64,000 bases of DNA, taken from positions 238,531 through 302,530 of the forward strand of contig NZ_JACCKD010000002.1 in assembly GCF_013450155.1 (NCBI RefSeq), written 5' to 3'. The notes beneath the pieces are model-generated. The model saw only the letters and a list, made by a program, of their open reading frames with translations, had not been told where the DNA came from and ran no database searches. This stretch comes from Haloechinothrix aidingensis. Lineage in GTDB: Bacteria; Actinomycetota; Actinomycetes; Mycobacteriales; Pseudonocardiaceae. Of this stretch, positions 8,994 through 19,802 are shown piece by piece. Numbering within the stretch: position 1 is the stretch's first letter; the number at the start of each line of letters is the position of its first letter. The position numbers and the translations under genes were made by a program.

Positions 8994-9009
8994 CATCGGG
9001 AGAATCCCC
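8994..9009 (-). promoter_or_regulatory. Ini-locus box, copy 4
   Basis: Minus-strand GGGGA-TTCT-CCCGATG, 72 nt before ATG 8922. It lies in the divergent gap towards the methyltransferase gene at 9187. Confidence 0.7.
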
Positions 9010-9186
9010 CGGTCTCACCCGCCGCGTCGGGGGGATGCGGCCCACGACCGCAGCACCTCCGGCACGCCCGCGGCGTCACCGGCCCGCACGACCGGGCGAC
9101 CGGTGGCAGCAGCGACCCGTCCGGGGCGGTGGGTGCGCCCCGGACGGGATGCACGTCACCAGCCCTGTCCCGTTAGGGTTCCTACC

Positions 9187-9969
9187 GTGACGTCCCAGCC
9201 AGCGGTGCCGCACGGTCGCGCCGAGGCACTGCACCTGACCGGTGAGCGCACCGTGCCCGGTGTCCTCGAGGAGAACTACTGGTTCCGCCGCCACGAGGCC
9301 GCGTACCGGGCCCTGCTGCCCTTCTGCGCGGGCGCCACGGTGCTGGAGGCCGGGTGCGGCGAAGGCTACGGCGCGGGCCTCATCGCGAGCCGTGCCCGCC
9401 GTGTCGTCGCCATGGACTACGACGCGGCCACGGTCACGCATGCCGCCCGCGGCTACCCGGACGTCGACGTGCTGCTCGGGGACCTCGCCTCCCTTCCGGT
9501 CGGCGACGCCACGATCGACGTCGTCGCCACCTTCCAGGTGATCGAGCACCTGGCCGACCAGCACGGGTTCCTCGCCGAGTGCCACCGCGTGCTCCGGCCC
9601 GGTGGCACACTGCTTGTGACAACGCCCAACCGGTTGACATTCACCCCGGACTCCGATGTGCCGCTCAACCCGTTCCACACCAGGGAGCTGGCCCCCACAG
9701 AGCTGGCCGCGCTGCTCGCCGAGGCCGGGTTCGGTATCGAGCTGCTGCACGGCCTGCACCACGGCGCGCAGGTACGCGCGCTGGACGAGCGGTACGGGGG
9801 GATCATCTCCGCGCAGCTGGACGTGGTGATGGGCACGCTACCCGGCCAGGCGCAGTGGCCGCCCGGGCTGCTGGCCGACATCGCGGCCATCACCGCGAGC
9901 GGCTTCGACATCGGTGAACACGACCTCGCCGCGAGCCTCGATCTCGTCGCGGCCGCGGTGCGCCCGTGA
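9187..9969 (+). CDS. SAM-dependent methyltransferase, Rv3030-like
   Basis: 260 residues from GTG 9187; a longer upstream reading crosses the divergent regulatory region and is not credible. Class I methyltransferase fold with motif I VLEAGCGEGYG at residues 52-62, the acidic end of strand 2 (AMDYDAAT) and the post-motif CHRVLRPGGTLLVTTPN. It is the first gene of a tightly overlapping operon with the GH57 and GT4 genes (4-nt GTGA overlap at 9966-9969). The same three-gene order occurs at M. tuberculosis Rv3030-Rv3032, linked to 6-O-methylglucose lipopolysaccharide (MGLP). A glucose O-methyltransferase role follows from that synteny, not from sequence alone. Confidence 0.82.
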   Translation: MTSQPAVPHGRAEALHLTGERTVPGVLEENYWFRRHEAAYRALLPFCAGATVLEAGCGEGYGAGLIASRARRVVAMDYDAATVTHAARGYPDVDVLLGDLASLPVGDATIDVVATFQVIEHLADQHGFLAECHRVLRPGGTLLVTTPNRLTFTPDSDVPLNPFHTRELAPTELAALLAEAGFGIELLHGLHHGAQVRALDERYGGIISAQLDVVMGTLPGQAQWPPGLLADIAAITASGFDIGEHDLAASLDLVAAAVRP

Positions 9970-11477
9970 CAGCGCGGTCCGAGGAGGGCACGTTCTGCCT
10001 CGTGCTGCACAGCCACCTGCCGTGGCTGCCCCGGCACGGGGCATGGCCGGTCGGGGAGGAATGGCTGTACCAGGCGTGGGCGCACTCGTACATGCCGGTA
10101 ATGGACCTGCTGCGCAGGTTCGCCGACGAGGGCAAGCGGGACGTGCTCACCCTCGGGGTGACCCCGGTGCTCGCCGCTCAGCTGGACGACCCGTACGCGT
10201 TGCGCGGCTTCCACGACTGGCTCGGTCACTGGCAGCTGCGGGCCCAGCACGCGGCTGACCTGTGGCGGGGCAGCGACCCGTTGCTGCGCCGTCTCGCCGC
10301 CGACGAGTACACCAGTGCCACGTCCGCGGTCGCCGAGTTCGAGTCCCGCTGGCGCCACGGGTTCTCGCCGATCCTGCGCGGGCTCGCCGACTCGGGCGTG
10401 CTCGAGCTGCTCGGGGGGCCACTGACCCACCCCTTCCAGCCGCTGCTGGACCGGCGTGTGCGCTCCTTCGCCCTGCGCGAGGGGCTCACGGACGCGGCCT
10501 TGCGTACCGGGACCCGCCCGAGCGGCATCTGGGCGCCCGAATGCGGGTACACGCCGGGTATGGAACGCGACTACGCCGCGGCAGGTGTCGAGCGGTTCCT
10601 TGTGGACGGTCCAGCGCTGCGCGGCGACACGGCGAGCGCGCGGACCGTCGCGGACTCCGGCGTCGTCTGTTTCGGCAGGGACCTCGACGTCACCTACCGG
10701 GTGTGGTCGCCGAAGTCGGGCTATCCCGGGCACGCCGACTACCGGGACTTTCACACCTGGGAGCACGCTGTCGGGATCAAACCGTCCAGGGTCACGGGCA
10801 AGGACGTGCCACCGCACGGCAAGGCGCCGTACGACCCGGATCGCGCCGCCCGGCGGCTGCGCCACGACGTCGACGACTTCGTCGCCACCGTGCTCGCCCG
10901 GCTGCGCGCGCTGCGTCAGCGGGACGGCGGCCGGGCGCTGGTGGTCGCCGCCTACGACACCGAGCTCTACGGGCACTGGTGGCACGAGGGTCCACGGTGG
11001 CTGGAAGGCGTACTGCGCGCGCTCCCGGAAGCGGGCGTGCGGGTGACGTCGCTGCGTGGCGCCGCGGAGGCCGGCCACGTCGGTGGCCCGGTCGAACTTC
11101 CCGCGTCCTCCTGGGGATCCGGTAAGGACTGGCGAGTCTGGGACGGCACCCAGGTTGCCGACATGGTCGACACCAACGCGCGGCTGCAGCGTGATCTGCT
11201 GGCTACTGTGGACGACCGACGCGACGCGTACCGGGACGCGGCTCGCGACCAGCTCGTCCGGGAGGCGCTGCTCGCGCTGGCGAGCGACTGGGCGTTCATG
11301 GTCACCAAGGACTCGGCAGCGGATTACGCGCGCGAGCGCGCGCACGCGCACACCGCCCGGTTCGACGAGCTGGCCAAGCTGTTGTGCTCGGGCGACGCCG
11401 CGAGCGCCGCCGACCACGCGGCCCGCTTCCTCGCCCGCGACTACCCGTTCGGCAGGCTCGACGCGCGGGCACTGTGA
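9966..11477 (+). CDS. GH57-family 1,4-alpha-glucan branching enzyme, Rv3031-like
   Basis: 503 residues, close to the family's usual length, translationally coupled to the preceding methyltransferase. The GH57 fold is shown by an N-terminal HSHLPW (residues 15-20), the catalytic nucleophile Glu192 in GIWAPECGY and the acid/base Asp331 in AYDTELYGHWW. Members transfer alpha-1,4-glucan segments to make alpha-1,6 branches. In mycobacteria the orthologue Rv3031 is implicated in MGLP synthesis alongside Rv3032. The cytoplasmic location is supported by lack of a signal peptide. Confidence 0.9.
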   Translation: MTARSEEGTFCLVLHSHLPWLPRHGAWPVGEEWLYQAWAHSYMPVMDLLRRFADEGKRDVLTLGVTPVLAAQLDDPYALRGFHDWLGHWQLRAQHAADLWRGSDPLLRRLAADEYTSATSAVAEFESRWRHGFSPILRGLADSGVLELLGGPLTHPFQPLLDRRVRSFALREGLTDAALRTGTRPSGIWAPECGYTPGMERDYAAAGVERFLVDGPALRGDTASARTVADSGVVCFGRDLDVTYRVWSPKSGYPGHADYRDFHTWEHAVGIKPSRVTGKDVPPHGKAPYDPDRAARRLRHDVDDFVATVLARLRALRQRDGGRALVVAAYDTELYGHWWHEGPRWLEGVLRALPEAGVRVTSLRGAAEAGHVGGPVELPASSWGSGKDWRVWDGTQVADMVDTNARLQRDLLATVDDRRDAYRDAARDQLVREALLALASDWAFMVTKDSAADYARERAHAHTARFDELAKLLCSGDAASAADHAARFLARDYPFGRLDARAL

Positions 11478-11549
11478 CGGGCCGAGCAGGCCGGCCCCGG
11501 CAGGGGCCACGCGGGGGCTTACCCCGTCCGGGTGGGAGGATCGACCTCG

Positions 11550-12833
11550 ATGCGCGTGCTCATGGTCTCCTGGGAGTACCCGCCCGTGGTCGTCGGCGGG
11601 CTGGCACGCCATGTCCACGCTCTCGCCAGGCATCTCGCCCACGCGGGCCACGACGTCGTCGTGCTCTGCCGCCACGAGGCGGGCACCGACGCGGCGACCC
11701 ACCCCACCACCGAGTACGTCAGTGAGGGAGTGCGGGTGCTCCGGGTCGCCGAGGACCCGATGCACGTCACGTTCGAGCGGGATCTGGTGAGCTGGACGCT
11801 GGCCATGGGGCACGCGATGATCCGTGCCGGCACCGAGCTGCTCCGCATGTGGCGCCCGGATGTGGTGCACGCGCACGACTGGCTGGTCACGCACCCGGCC
11901 GTCGCGCTCGCCGAGAGCGCCCGCGCCCCGCTGGTCGGCACCGTGCACGCCACCGAGGCCGGGCGGCACTCCGGGTGGCTGTCCCATCCCCTCAACCGGC
12001 AGGTGCATTCCGTCGAGTGGTGGCTGGCCAACCGTTCCGACGCGCTGATCACCTGCTCGGAGGCCATGCGCGCGGAGGTCGCGCACCTGTTCGACCTCGT
12101 CCCCTTGCGGATCCACGTGATCCACAACGGCATCGAGGAACGCGGCTGGACGGTGCCCGACACCGACGTTCGCCGCACGCGCGAGCGGTACAGCCCCGCG
12201 GGCGAGCCGCTTCTGCTGTTCTTCGGGCGCCTCGAGTGGGAGAAGGGCGTGCACGACCTGCTTGCCGCGCTGCACGGCATCCGCGCCGAGCACCCGGGGA
12301 CCCGCCTCGTCGTCGCGGGCACGGGTAGGCAGCACGGCGCGCTGGTCGAGCAAGCGGGCGAGCTCGGGCTCGAGCACGTGGTCGAGTTCGCCGGGCACCT
12401 GCCCGATCGCGAGCTGCACGCGCTGCTCGCGGCAGCCGACGCCGCGGTACTCCCGAGCCGGTACGAGCCCTTCGGCATCGTGGCGCTCGAGGCGGCGGCC
12501 GCCAAGCTCCCGCTCGTCGCTTCCACCGCGGGTGGCCTCGGCGAGGTGGTGATCGACGGAGAGACGGGGCTGGCCTTCTCCCCCGGCGACATCGACGCGC
12601 TCACCGCGGGGGTGTGCGCGGTTCTCTCCGATGCCGAGGCGGGGGTGAGGCGGGCCGAGGCGGCCCGGGCACGCCTGGCAGCGGACTTCGACTGGCACCG
12701 GATCGCCGCCCAGACCGCGACGGTCTACCGGTGCACCAGCCCCGCGAGTCCCACGTCCCTGCCGCGACCGAAGATCGCCACGGGCAACGCCTTCACCCTC
12801 GACGCGGGCGCCGGCGAGGGTGAATCCTCATAG
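11550..12833 (+). CDS. GT4 alpha-1,4-glucosyltransferase, Rv3032-like
   Basis: 427 residues from ATG 11550, with GGAGG about 10 nt upstream (an in-frame GTG at 11532 is an alternative). GT-B fold of family GT4: N-terminal MRVLMVSWEYPPVVVGG glycine loop, middle FFGRLEWEKGVHDLL and the C-terminal E-x7-E nucleotide-sugar motif EPFGIVALE. The strong resemblance to starch/glycogen synthase-type GT4 enzymes and the GH57 neighbour fit Rv3032, which elongates the alpha-1,4 chain of MGLP and contributes to glycogen and capsular glucan. It is the third gene of the operon, 72 nt after the GH57 stop. Confidence 0.86.
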   Translation: MRVLMVSWEYPPVVVGGLARHVHALARHLAHAGHDVVVLCRHEAGTDAATHPTTEYVSEGVRVLRVAEDPMHVTFERDLVSWTLAMGHAMIRAGTELLRMWRPDVVHAHDWLVTHPAVALAESARAPLVGTVHATEAGRHSGWLSHPLNRQVHSVEWWLANRSDALITCSEAMRAEVAHLFDLVPLRIHVIHNGIEERGWTVPDTDVRRTRERYSPAGEPLLLFFGRLEWEKGVHDLLAALHGIRAEHPGTRLVVAGTGRQHGALVEQAGELGLEHVVEFAGHLPDRELHALLAAADAAVLPSRYEPFGIVALEAAAAKLPLVASTAGGLGEVVIDGETGLAFSPGDIDALTAGVCAVLSDAEAGVRRAEAARARLAADFDWHRIAAQTATVYRCTSPASPTSLPRPKIATGNAFTLDAGAGEGESS

Positions 12834-12872
12834 TCATGACGCCGCAGGCGGCGAGGGCCACCGCAGTGCAAC

Positions 12873-12919
12873 CCTTCCCCTCACGCCGGCAGCGGGTGAG
12901 AACCGACGCGAGGGGAAGG
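12873..12919. terminator. Candidate bidirectional terminator
   Basis: A 10-bp inverted repeat (12873-12882 with 12910-12919, CCTTCCCCTC/GAGGGGAAGG) with a 27-nt loop lies between the convergent GT4 and malate synthase genes. The long loop makes this a moderate call. Confidence 0.4.
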
Positions 12920-12956
12920 AAACCTTCTCGGGCGCTGCCCCGCGGGGCACCGGCGG

Positions 12957-14582
<1,626 letters not shown>

Positions 14583-14623
14583 GCTCTCCTCCTGAACAGC
14601 TGGGCAACGTGCGGTGCGGGAGC

Positions 14624-14673
14624 GTGGGTGGGTGTGGCCGCGGTACGGACCACCGGAGACCACACCCACCCAC
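14624..14673 (-). terminator. Hairpin between aceA and aceB
   Basis: 14-bp perfect arms (14624-14637, 14660-14673) with a 22-nt loop lie between the aceA stop (14695) and the aceB ribosome binding site. It may be an attenuating terminator or an mRNA-processing stem. Confidence 0.5.
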
Positions 14674-14694
14674 TCGCCGCGGGGTGTTACTCGA

Positions 14695-15981
<1,287 letters not shown>

Positions 15982-16085
15982 CCGTTCTCCAGAGTCCTTG
16001 TGTCTGATCCACGAGCCGGGTCGTGCACCGTCGGACGTGCGGCGGTCCGCGCGCCCTCGGGTGCGGGACCCTCTCAGGCAGAGCC

Positions 16086-16093
16086 TTTGCAAA
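16086..16093. promoter_or_regulatory. RamB box 1 (TTTGCAAA)
   Basis: Perfect 8-bp palindrome in the aceA-ramB divergent region, 104 nt before aceA. TTTGCAAA is the core of the RamB operator described in corynebacteria and mycobacteria. Confidence 0.65.
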
Positions 16094-16157
16094 CGTTGCG
16101 ATTTCTCGCTGTCTGTAGAGACCTTGGCATGCCCAGCGAAAACAACGCCAGCAAGTG

Positions 16158-16169
16158 AATTTGCAAATT
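16158..16169. promoter_or_regulatory. RamB box 2 (AATTTGCAAATT)
   Basis: 12-bp perfect palindrome containing the TTTGCAAA core, between the aceA and ramB starts. It is the best of the three sites. Confidence 0.72.
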
Positions 16170-16190
16170 TCTGTAAAGCAGGTCTACCAT

Positions 16191-16199
16191 CTTGCAAAG
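16191..16199. promoter_or_regulatory. RamB box 3 (imperfect)
   Basis: CTTGCAAAG, a variant core 87 nt upstream of the ramB start. It may serve autoregulation. A further AAAG-rich stretch lies between boxes 2 and 3. Confidence 0.5.
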
Positions 16200-16285
16200 G
16201 ATGCGAAGGCATTGGCTCGGCGTCCGGCTGATTCACGGCGACGCGCGGGCCGGCTCCGAACAAACCGCGGCCAGGGAGTGGGTTC

Positions 16286-17716
16286 ATGGAGAAAACGTTC
16301 GCCGGCGCGAAGCTCCGGCATCTGCGCGAGGACCGCAGTATGAGCCAGGCGGACCTGGCCAGAGTGTTGGAGATCTCACCGAGCTACCTCAACCAGATCG
16401 AGCACAACGCGCGCCCGCTGACCGTGCCGGTGCTCCTGCGGCTGACCGAGGCCTTCGGGGTGGACGCGGAGTTCTTCGCAAGCAACGACACCGGGCGGCT
16501 CGTCGCCGACGTACGTGAGGCGCTGCTGGACGAGTCGGTCGGCGCATCGGTCTCCGACAGCGAGATCAACGACCTGGCGACCAACCTCCCGTCGGTGGCC
16601 GAGTCCCTTGTCAAGCTGCACAGGCGGTACCGCGACGCGGTGGAGAACACCGCCGCGCTCGTCACCGAAGACGGGAGGGGGCAGCACGGCAGCGCAGCGG
16701 CGCCGCTGCCGCACGAGGAAGTGCGCGACTTCTTCTACGAGCGGGAGAACTACGTCGCCGAGCTGGACGAGCGGGCCGAGCGTCTCGCCGTCGAGCTCGG
16801 GCTGGTGCGCGGCGGGGACCTGCGCAACGCGCTGCGCGACACGCTCGCCGAGTCCTACGGGGTGCACTCGACCTCCGAGGGCATCGACGAGTCCCGCGGC
16901 GAGCAGCACCGGTACGAGCCGGACACCCGCGTGCTCCGCATGGCCCCGAGCATGCGTGTCGGCCAGCAGGCATTCCGGATGGCCTCGCAGATCGCGCTGC
17001 TCGAGCACGCCGAGCTGATCAACGAGCTCGCCGACTCCTGGGCGTTCTCCGGTTCGGCCGCCCGCTCGCTCGCGCGTGTGGGCCTTGCCAATTACTTCGC
17101 GGGCGCGCTGGTCCTGCCGTATACCGAGTTCCACTCCCGCGCGGAGAGCTACCGCTACGACATCGAACGGCTGTGTGACCACTTCGGCGTCGGGTTCGAG
17201 ACCGTCTGCCACCGCCTGTCCACCCTGCAGCGCCCCAAGAAACGCGGCATCCCCTTCTCGTTCGTGCGCGTCGACCGCGCGGGCAACATGTCGAAGCGGC
17301 AGTCGGCTGCCGGGTTCCACTTCTCCCGCGTCGGCGGGTCGTGCCCGCTGTGGACCGTCTACGAGGCGTTCGCCTCGCCGGGCAAGATCCTGACGCAGGT
17401 CGCCGAGATGCCGGACGGCAAGCGCTACTTCTGGATCGCGCGCACCGTCTACCGCAACATCGGCGGGTACGGCACGCCCGGCAAGATCTTCAGCGTCGGT
17501 CTCGGCTGCGAGCTGCGGCACGCGCGCAGGCTCGTCTACTCGACAGGGCTCGACCTCGACGACGGTACAGCCGCCACCCCGATCGGGATGGGCTGCAAGG
17601 TGTGCGAGCGGCAAGCCTGCCCGCAGCGCGCCTTCCCCACGATCGGCAAGCAGCTCACCGTCGATGAGAACACCAGCACCTTCGTGCCCTACCCCGCCGT
17701 ACCGAAGGCCGACTGA
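16286..17716 (+). CDS. ramB: RamB-type acetate/fatty-acid metabolism regulator
   Basis: 476 residues from ATG 16286. Residues 1-65 form an XRE helix-turn-helix ([35 protein letters not shown]). An IrrE/ImmA-like region follows near residues 235-320, and the C-terminus is a short-chain fatty acyl regulator domain (DUF2083) with a Cys cluster [16 protein letters not shown]. RamB controls isocitrate lyase and acetate genes by binding AAATTTGCAAA-type sites. The divergent aceA gene and the matching boxes make the identification firm. The same aceA neighbourhood exists in mycobacteria. Confidence 0.93.
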   Translation: MEKTFAGAKLRHLREDRSMSQADLARVLEISPSYLNQIEHNARPLTVPVLLRLTEAFGVDAEFFASNDTGRLVADVREALLDESVGASVSDSEINDLATNLPSVAESLVKLHRRYRDAVENTAALVTEDGRGQHGSAAAPLPHEEVRDFFYERENYVAELDERAERLAVELGLVRGGDLRNALRDTLAESYGVHSTSEGIDESRGEQHRYEPDTRVLRMAPSMRVGQQAFRMASQIALLEHAELINELADSWAFSGSAARSLARVGLANYFAGALVLPYTEFHSRAESYRYDIERLCDHFGVGFETVCHRLSTLQRPKKRGIPFSFVRVDRAGNMSKRQSAAGFHFSRVGGSCPLWTVYEAFASPGKILTQVAEMPDGKRYFWIARTVYRNIGGYGTPGKIFSVGLGCELRHARRLVYSTGLDLDDGTAATPIGMGCKVCERQACPQRAFPTIGKQLTVDENTSTFVPYPAVPKAD

Positions 17717-17718
17717 CC

Positions 17719-17755
17719 GGCAGGCACCGGTTCGTACCGGTACGAACCGGCTGCC
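17719..17755 (+). terminator. Palindromic terminator after ramB
   Basis: A 24-bp perfect palindrome (17727-17750) extended by GGCAG/CTGCC arms begins 3 nt after the ramB stop. Confidence 0.65.
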
Positions 17756-17811
17756 AGGCGAGATGTGCGCGAACCTCCGGTACATCAGGCTTGCCGGGTT
17801 AGCCTTGAGGC

Positions 17812-18906
17812 GTGCTGCCGTACCTGTCGCGCGCCTTCCGGCACGTCAAACGCAAGGCGAGCTGGGCGTTGCCGCTCGAGATCTTCGCCTTCGTGTTCGT
17901 CACGGGCTGGTTGCTGATGGCCTGGGCGGAACCGGCGGGGGCACGCATCACCGACGGGGACGCCTACTGGTGGTGGTTCGCCACGACCGTCACACCGGCA
18001 TCCTCCGGCCAGCAGGACTTCCACCCGTCCACACCACTCGGGCAGCTGGTGGGCGTGTACGTGATCGTCGGCGGCATCGTGACCATCACCACGCTGTTCA
18101 CCAGCATCGCCGCGACGATCACGAAGGCGAGAGGGATCCGCATGCAAGGGCGGGGCGAGCTCAAGCTCTCCGGGCACATCATCCTCCTCGGCTACTCGGC
18201 GGGCCGCACCGAGAGGCTGGTGGACCGGCTCGTCGCCGACGAACCACGCGAGCTGGTGATCTGCGACTGGCCGGACCGGCTACAGCAGCACCCGCTGCCC
18301 GACCGGGAGGATGTGCACTTCATCCGGGGCGACCTCACCGACGACGAGGTACTGCGGCGCGCGGCCGTACCGGCGGCGCGCTCAGTGCTCGTCGATGCGC
18401 GTGACGACAACGAGGCGCTCAAGGTCACCGTGGCGGTCAGTCACGCCAACCCGGACGTGCACATCGTGGTGAGCCTGCGCGAGATGGACCACGCGCAGAC
18501 CATCGCGCGGATCGCGGGCAACGCGTCCTGCATCCAGTGGTACGCGGTGGACGTGCTCAGCGAGGAACTGCACGACCCAGGCATGTCACAGGTCTACGGC
18601 GAGCTGATGCGGCACAGCGACCGCAACACCTACTCGGTGACCGTGCCCGACAGCCTGCCGGGCCGGACGTTCGGCGAGTACCAGCAGGCGCTCGGCCGGT
18701 GGAACGCCGCGACGGTGCTCGCCATTCGCCGCGGCACCGACCTGCAGGTCAGCCCGTCCTGGTACGAGGAGGTTCCCGCAGGCACCGTGCTGTACTACGT
18801 CGGCCGCAGGCGACTCCTGCCGCACGACCTGGAACGTTTCATCGACCGCTCGGAACAGATCCTGGTCAGTACCGAGGACGACCTACGCCGCGGGACCTGG
18901 TTCTGA
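17812..18906 (+). CDS. Potassium-channel-like membrane protein with RCK/TrkA_N domain and atypical pore
   Basis: 364 residues from GTG 17812 (GAGG just upstream). Two transmembrane helices (about residues 20-40 and 77-101) flank a re-entrant-loop-like segment WWWFATTVTPASSGQQDF (53-70). From about residue 115 a Rossmann RCK/TrkA_N domain follows (GHIILLGYSAGRTERLVDRL, FIRGDLTDDEVLRRA, SVLVDARDDNEALKVTVAV), then a C-terminal TrkA_C-like region. The arrangement is that of a ligand-gated K+ channel. However, the canonical TVGYGD selectivity filter is absent, with TVTPASSGQQD at its place. It may conduct another ion or act as a sensor. It stands alone between ramB and a convergent acyltransferase gene. 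Confidence 0.75.
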   Translation: MLPYLSRAFRHVKRKASWALPLEIFAFVFVTGWLLMAWAEPAGARITDGDAYWWWFATTVTPASSGQQDFHPSTPLGQLVGVYVIVGGIVTITTLFTSIAATITKARGIRMQGRGELKLSGHIILLGYSAGRTERLVDRLVADEPRELVICDWPDRLQQHPLPDREDVHFIRGDLTDDEVLRRAAVPAARSVLVDARDDNEALKVTVAVSHANPDVHIVVSLREMDHAQTIARIAGNASCIQWYAVDVLSEELHDPGMSQVYGELMRHSDRNTYSVTVPDSLPGRTFGEYQQALGRWNAATVLAIRRGTDLQVSPSWYEEVPAGTVLYYVGRRRLLPHDLERFIDRSEQILVSTEDDLRRGTWF

Positions 18907-18932
18907 CGAGCCCGTCGCGGCCGGTTCCCCGG

Positions 18933-19694
18933 TCAGCGGTCCCGCTCGCCCAGGCTCTGCACGAGGGCCTGGTTGGCCTTGCGTGCCATGTCGGCGACCG
19001 CTTCCCGGCGAGCGCGGTCCGCCTCGTAGTCGTCGACCCGGTTGCGCACCACGCGAGCAGGCGAGCCCACGGCGATGCCGTAGTCATCGACGTCCCCCCG
19101 TACGACCGCGTGCGCGCCGAGCACGCACCCCCTGCCGACCCGGGTCTCGCGTAGCACCGAGACCTTGGTGCCGACCCACGTCTCCGGTCCGATCCGGACA
19201 GGGGCCTTGACGATTCCCTGGTCCTTGATCGGTACATGGATATCGCTGATCACATGATCGAAGTCGCAGATGTATACCCAGTCCGCGATGAGTGCGGCCT
19301 CACCGATCTCGATGTCGAGGTAGCAGTTGACCACGTTCTGCCTGCCGAAGACGACCTTGTCGCCGATCCGCAGGGAGCCCTCGTGGCACCGCACGGCGTT
19401 GCCGTCGCCGATGTGTACCCAGCGGCCGATCTCCAGCTGCCCGTAACCGGCCCGTGCGTGGATCTCCACGTCCTTGCCGAGGAAGACCATGCCGCGCAGG
19501 ATCACGTGCGGGTTGGCGAGGCGGAAGCGCAGCAGCCGGACGTAGCGGACCAGGTACCAGGGCGTGTACGCGCGGTTGCGCAGCACCCACCGCACCGACT
19601 GCCGGGTCAGGAACCTCGCCTGGCGCGGGTCCTTCCGTGTACGCCGCCACGCGCGGAACCGGTCGATGGCGGGCGAGCTCCACATCGCCGTCAT
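18933..19694 (-). CDS. Left-handed beta-helix acyl/acetyltransferase, Rv3034c-like
   Basis: 253 residues from ATG 19694 (ATG 19685 is an alternative). The C-terminal two thirds show hexapeptide-repeat turns of a left-handed beta-helix (IEIGEAALIADWVYICDF, VRIGPETWVGTKVSVL, VGRGCVLGAHAVVRGDV) and end in the GSPARVVRNR cap typical of trimeric O-acetyltransferases. The N-terminal 70 residues are basic. M. tuberculosis Rv3034c, a putative transferase of the MGLP gene region, has this build. Here it sits between the two halves of the same synteny block, so acylation of the methylated polysaccharide is a reasonable inference. Confidence 0.78.
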   Translation of the reverse strand: MTAMWSSPAIDRFRAWRRTRKDPRQARFLTRQSVRWVLRNRAYTPWYLVRYVRLLRFRLANPHVILRGMVFLGKDVEIHARAGYGQLEIGRWVHIGDGNAVRCHEGSLRIGDKVVFGRQNVVNCYLDIEIGEAALIADWVYICDFDHVISDIHVPIKDQGIVKAPVRIGPETWVGTKVSVLRETRVGRGCVLGAHAVVRGDVDDYGIAVGSPARVVRNRVDDYEADRARREAVADMARKANQALVQSLGERDR

Positions 19695-19802
19695 ATCCGT
19701 GCAGCCTACGCGAGCGGCGAACCGGCACCGGTCCCCGGCGAGGGCGACCGGAACGCGACCCCGCTCGCGGAAGCGGCGCGGTTGCCGACAGACTCTGCAG
19801 GC

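Noticed and set aside
8038-9186. 5' extension of the methyltransferase reading frame upstream of GTG 9187
   Set aside because: It runs through the opposite-strand acidic-protein gene and box copy 4; residues upstream of 9187 are Arg/Gly-rich and unlike the family.
9453-12698. 1081-residue open frame on the minus strand across the methyltransferase, GH57 and GT4 genes
   Set aside because: All three sense genes have intact family motifs and overlapping starts; the antisense frame has no recognisable domain.
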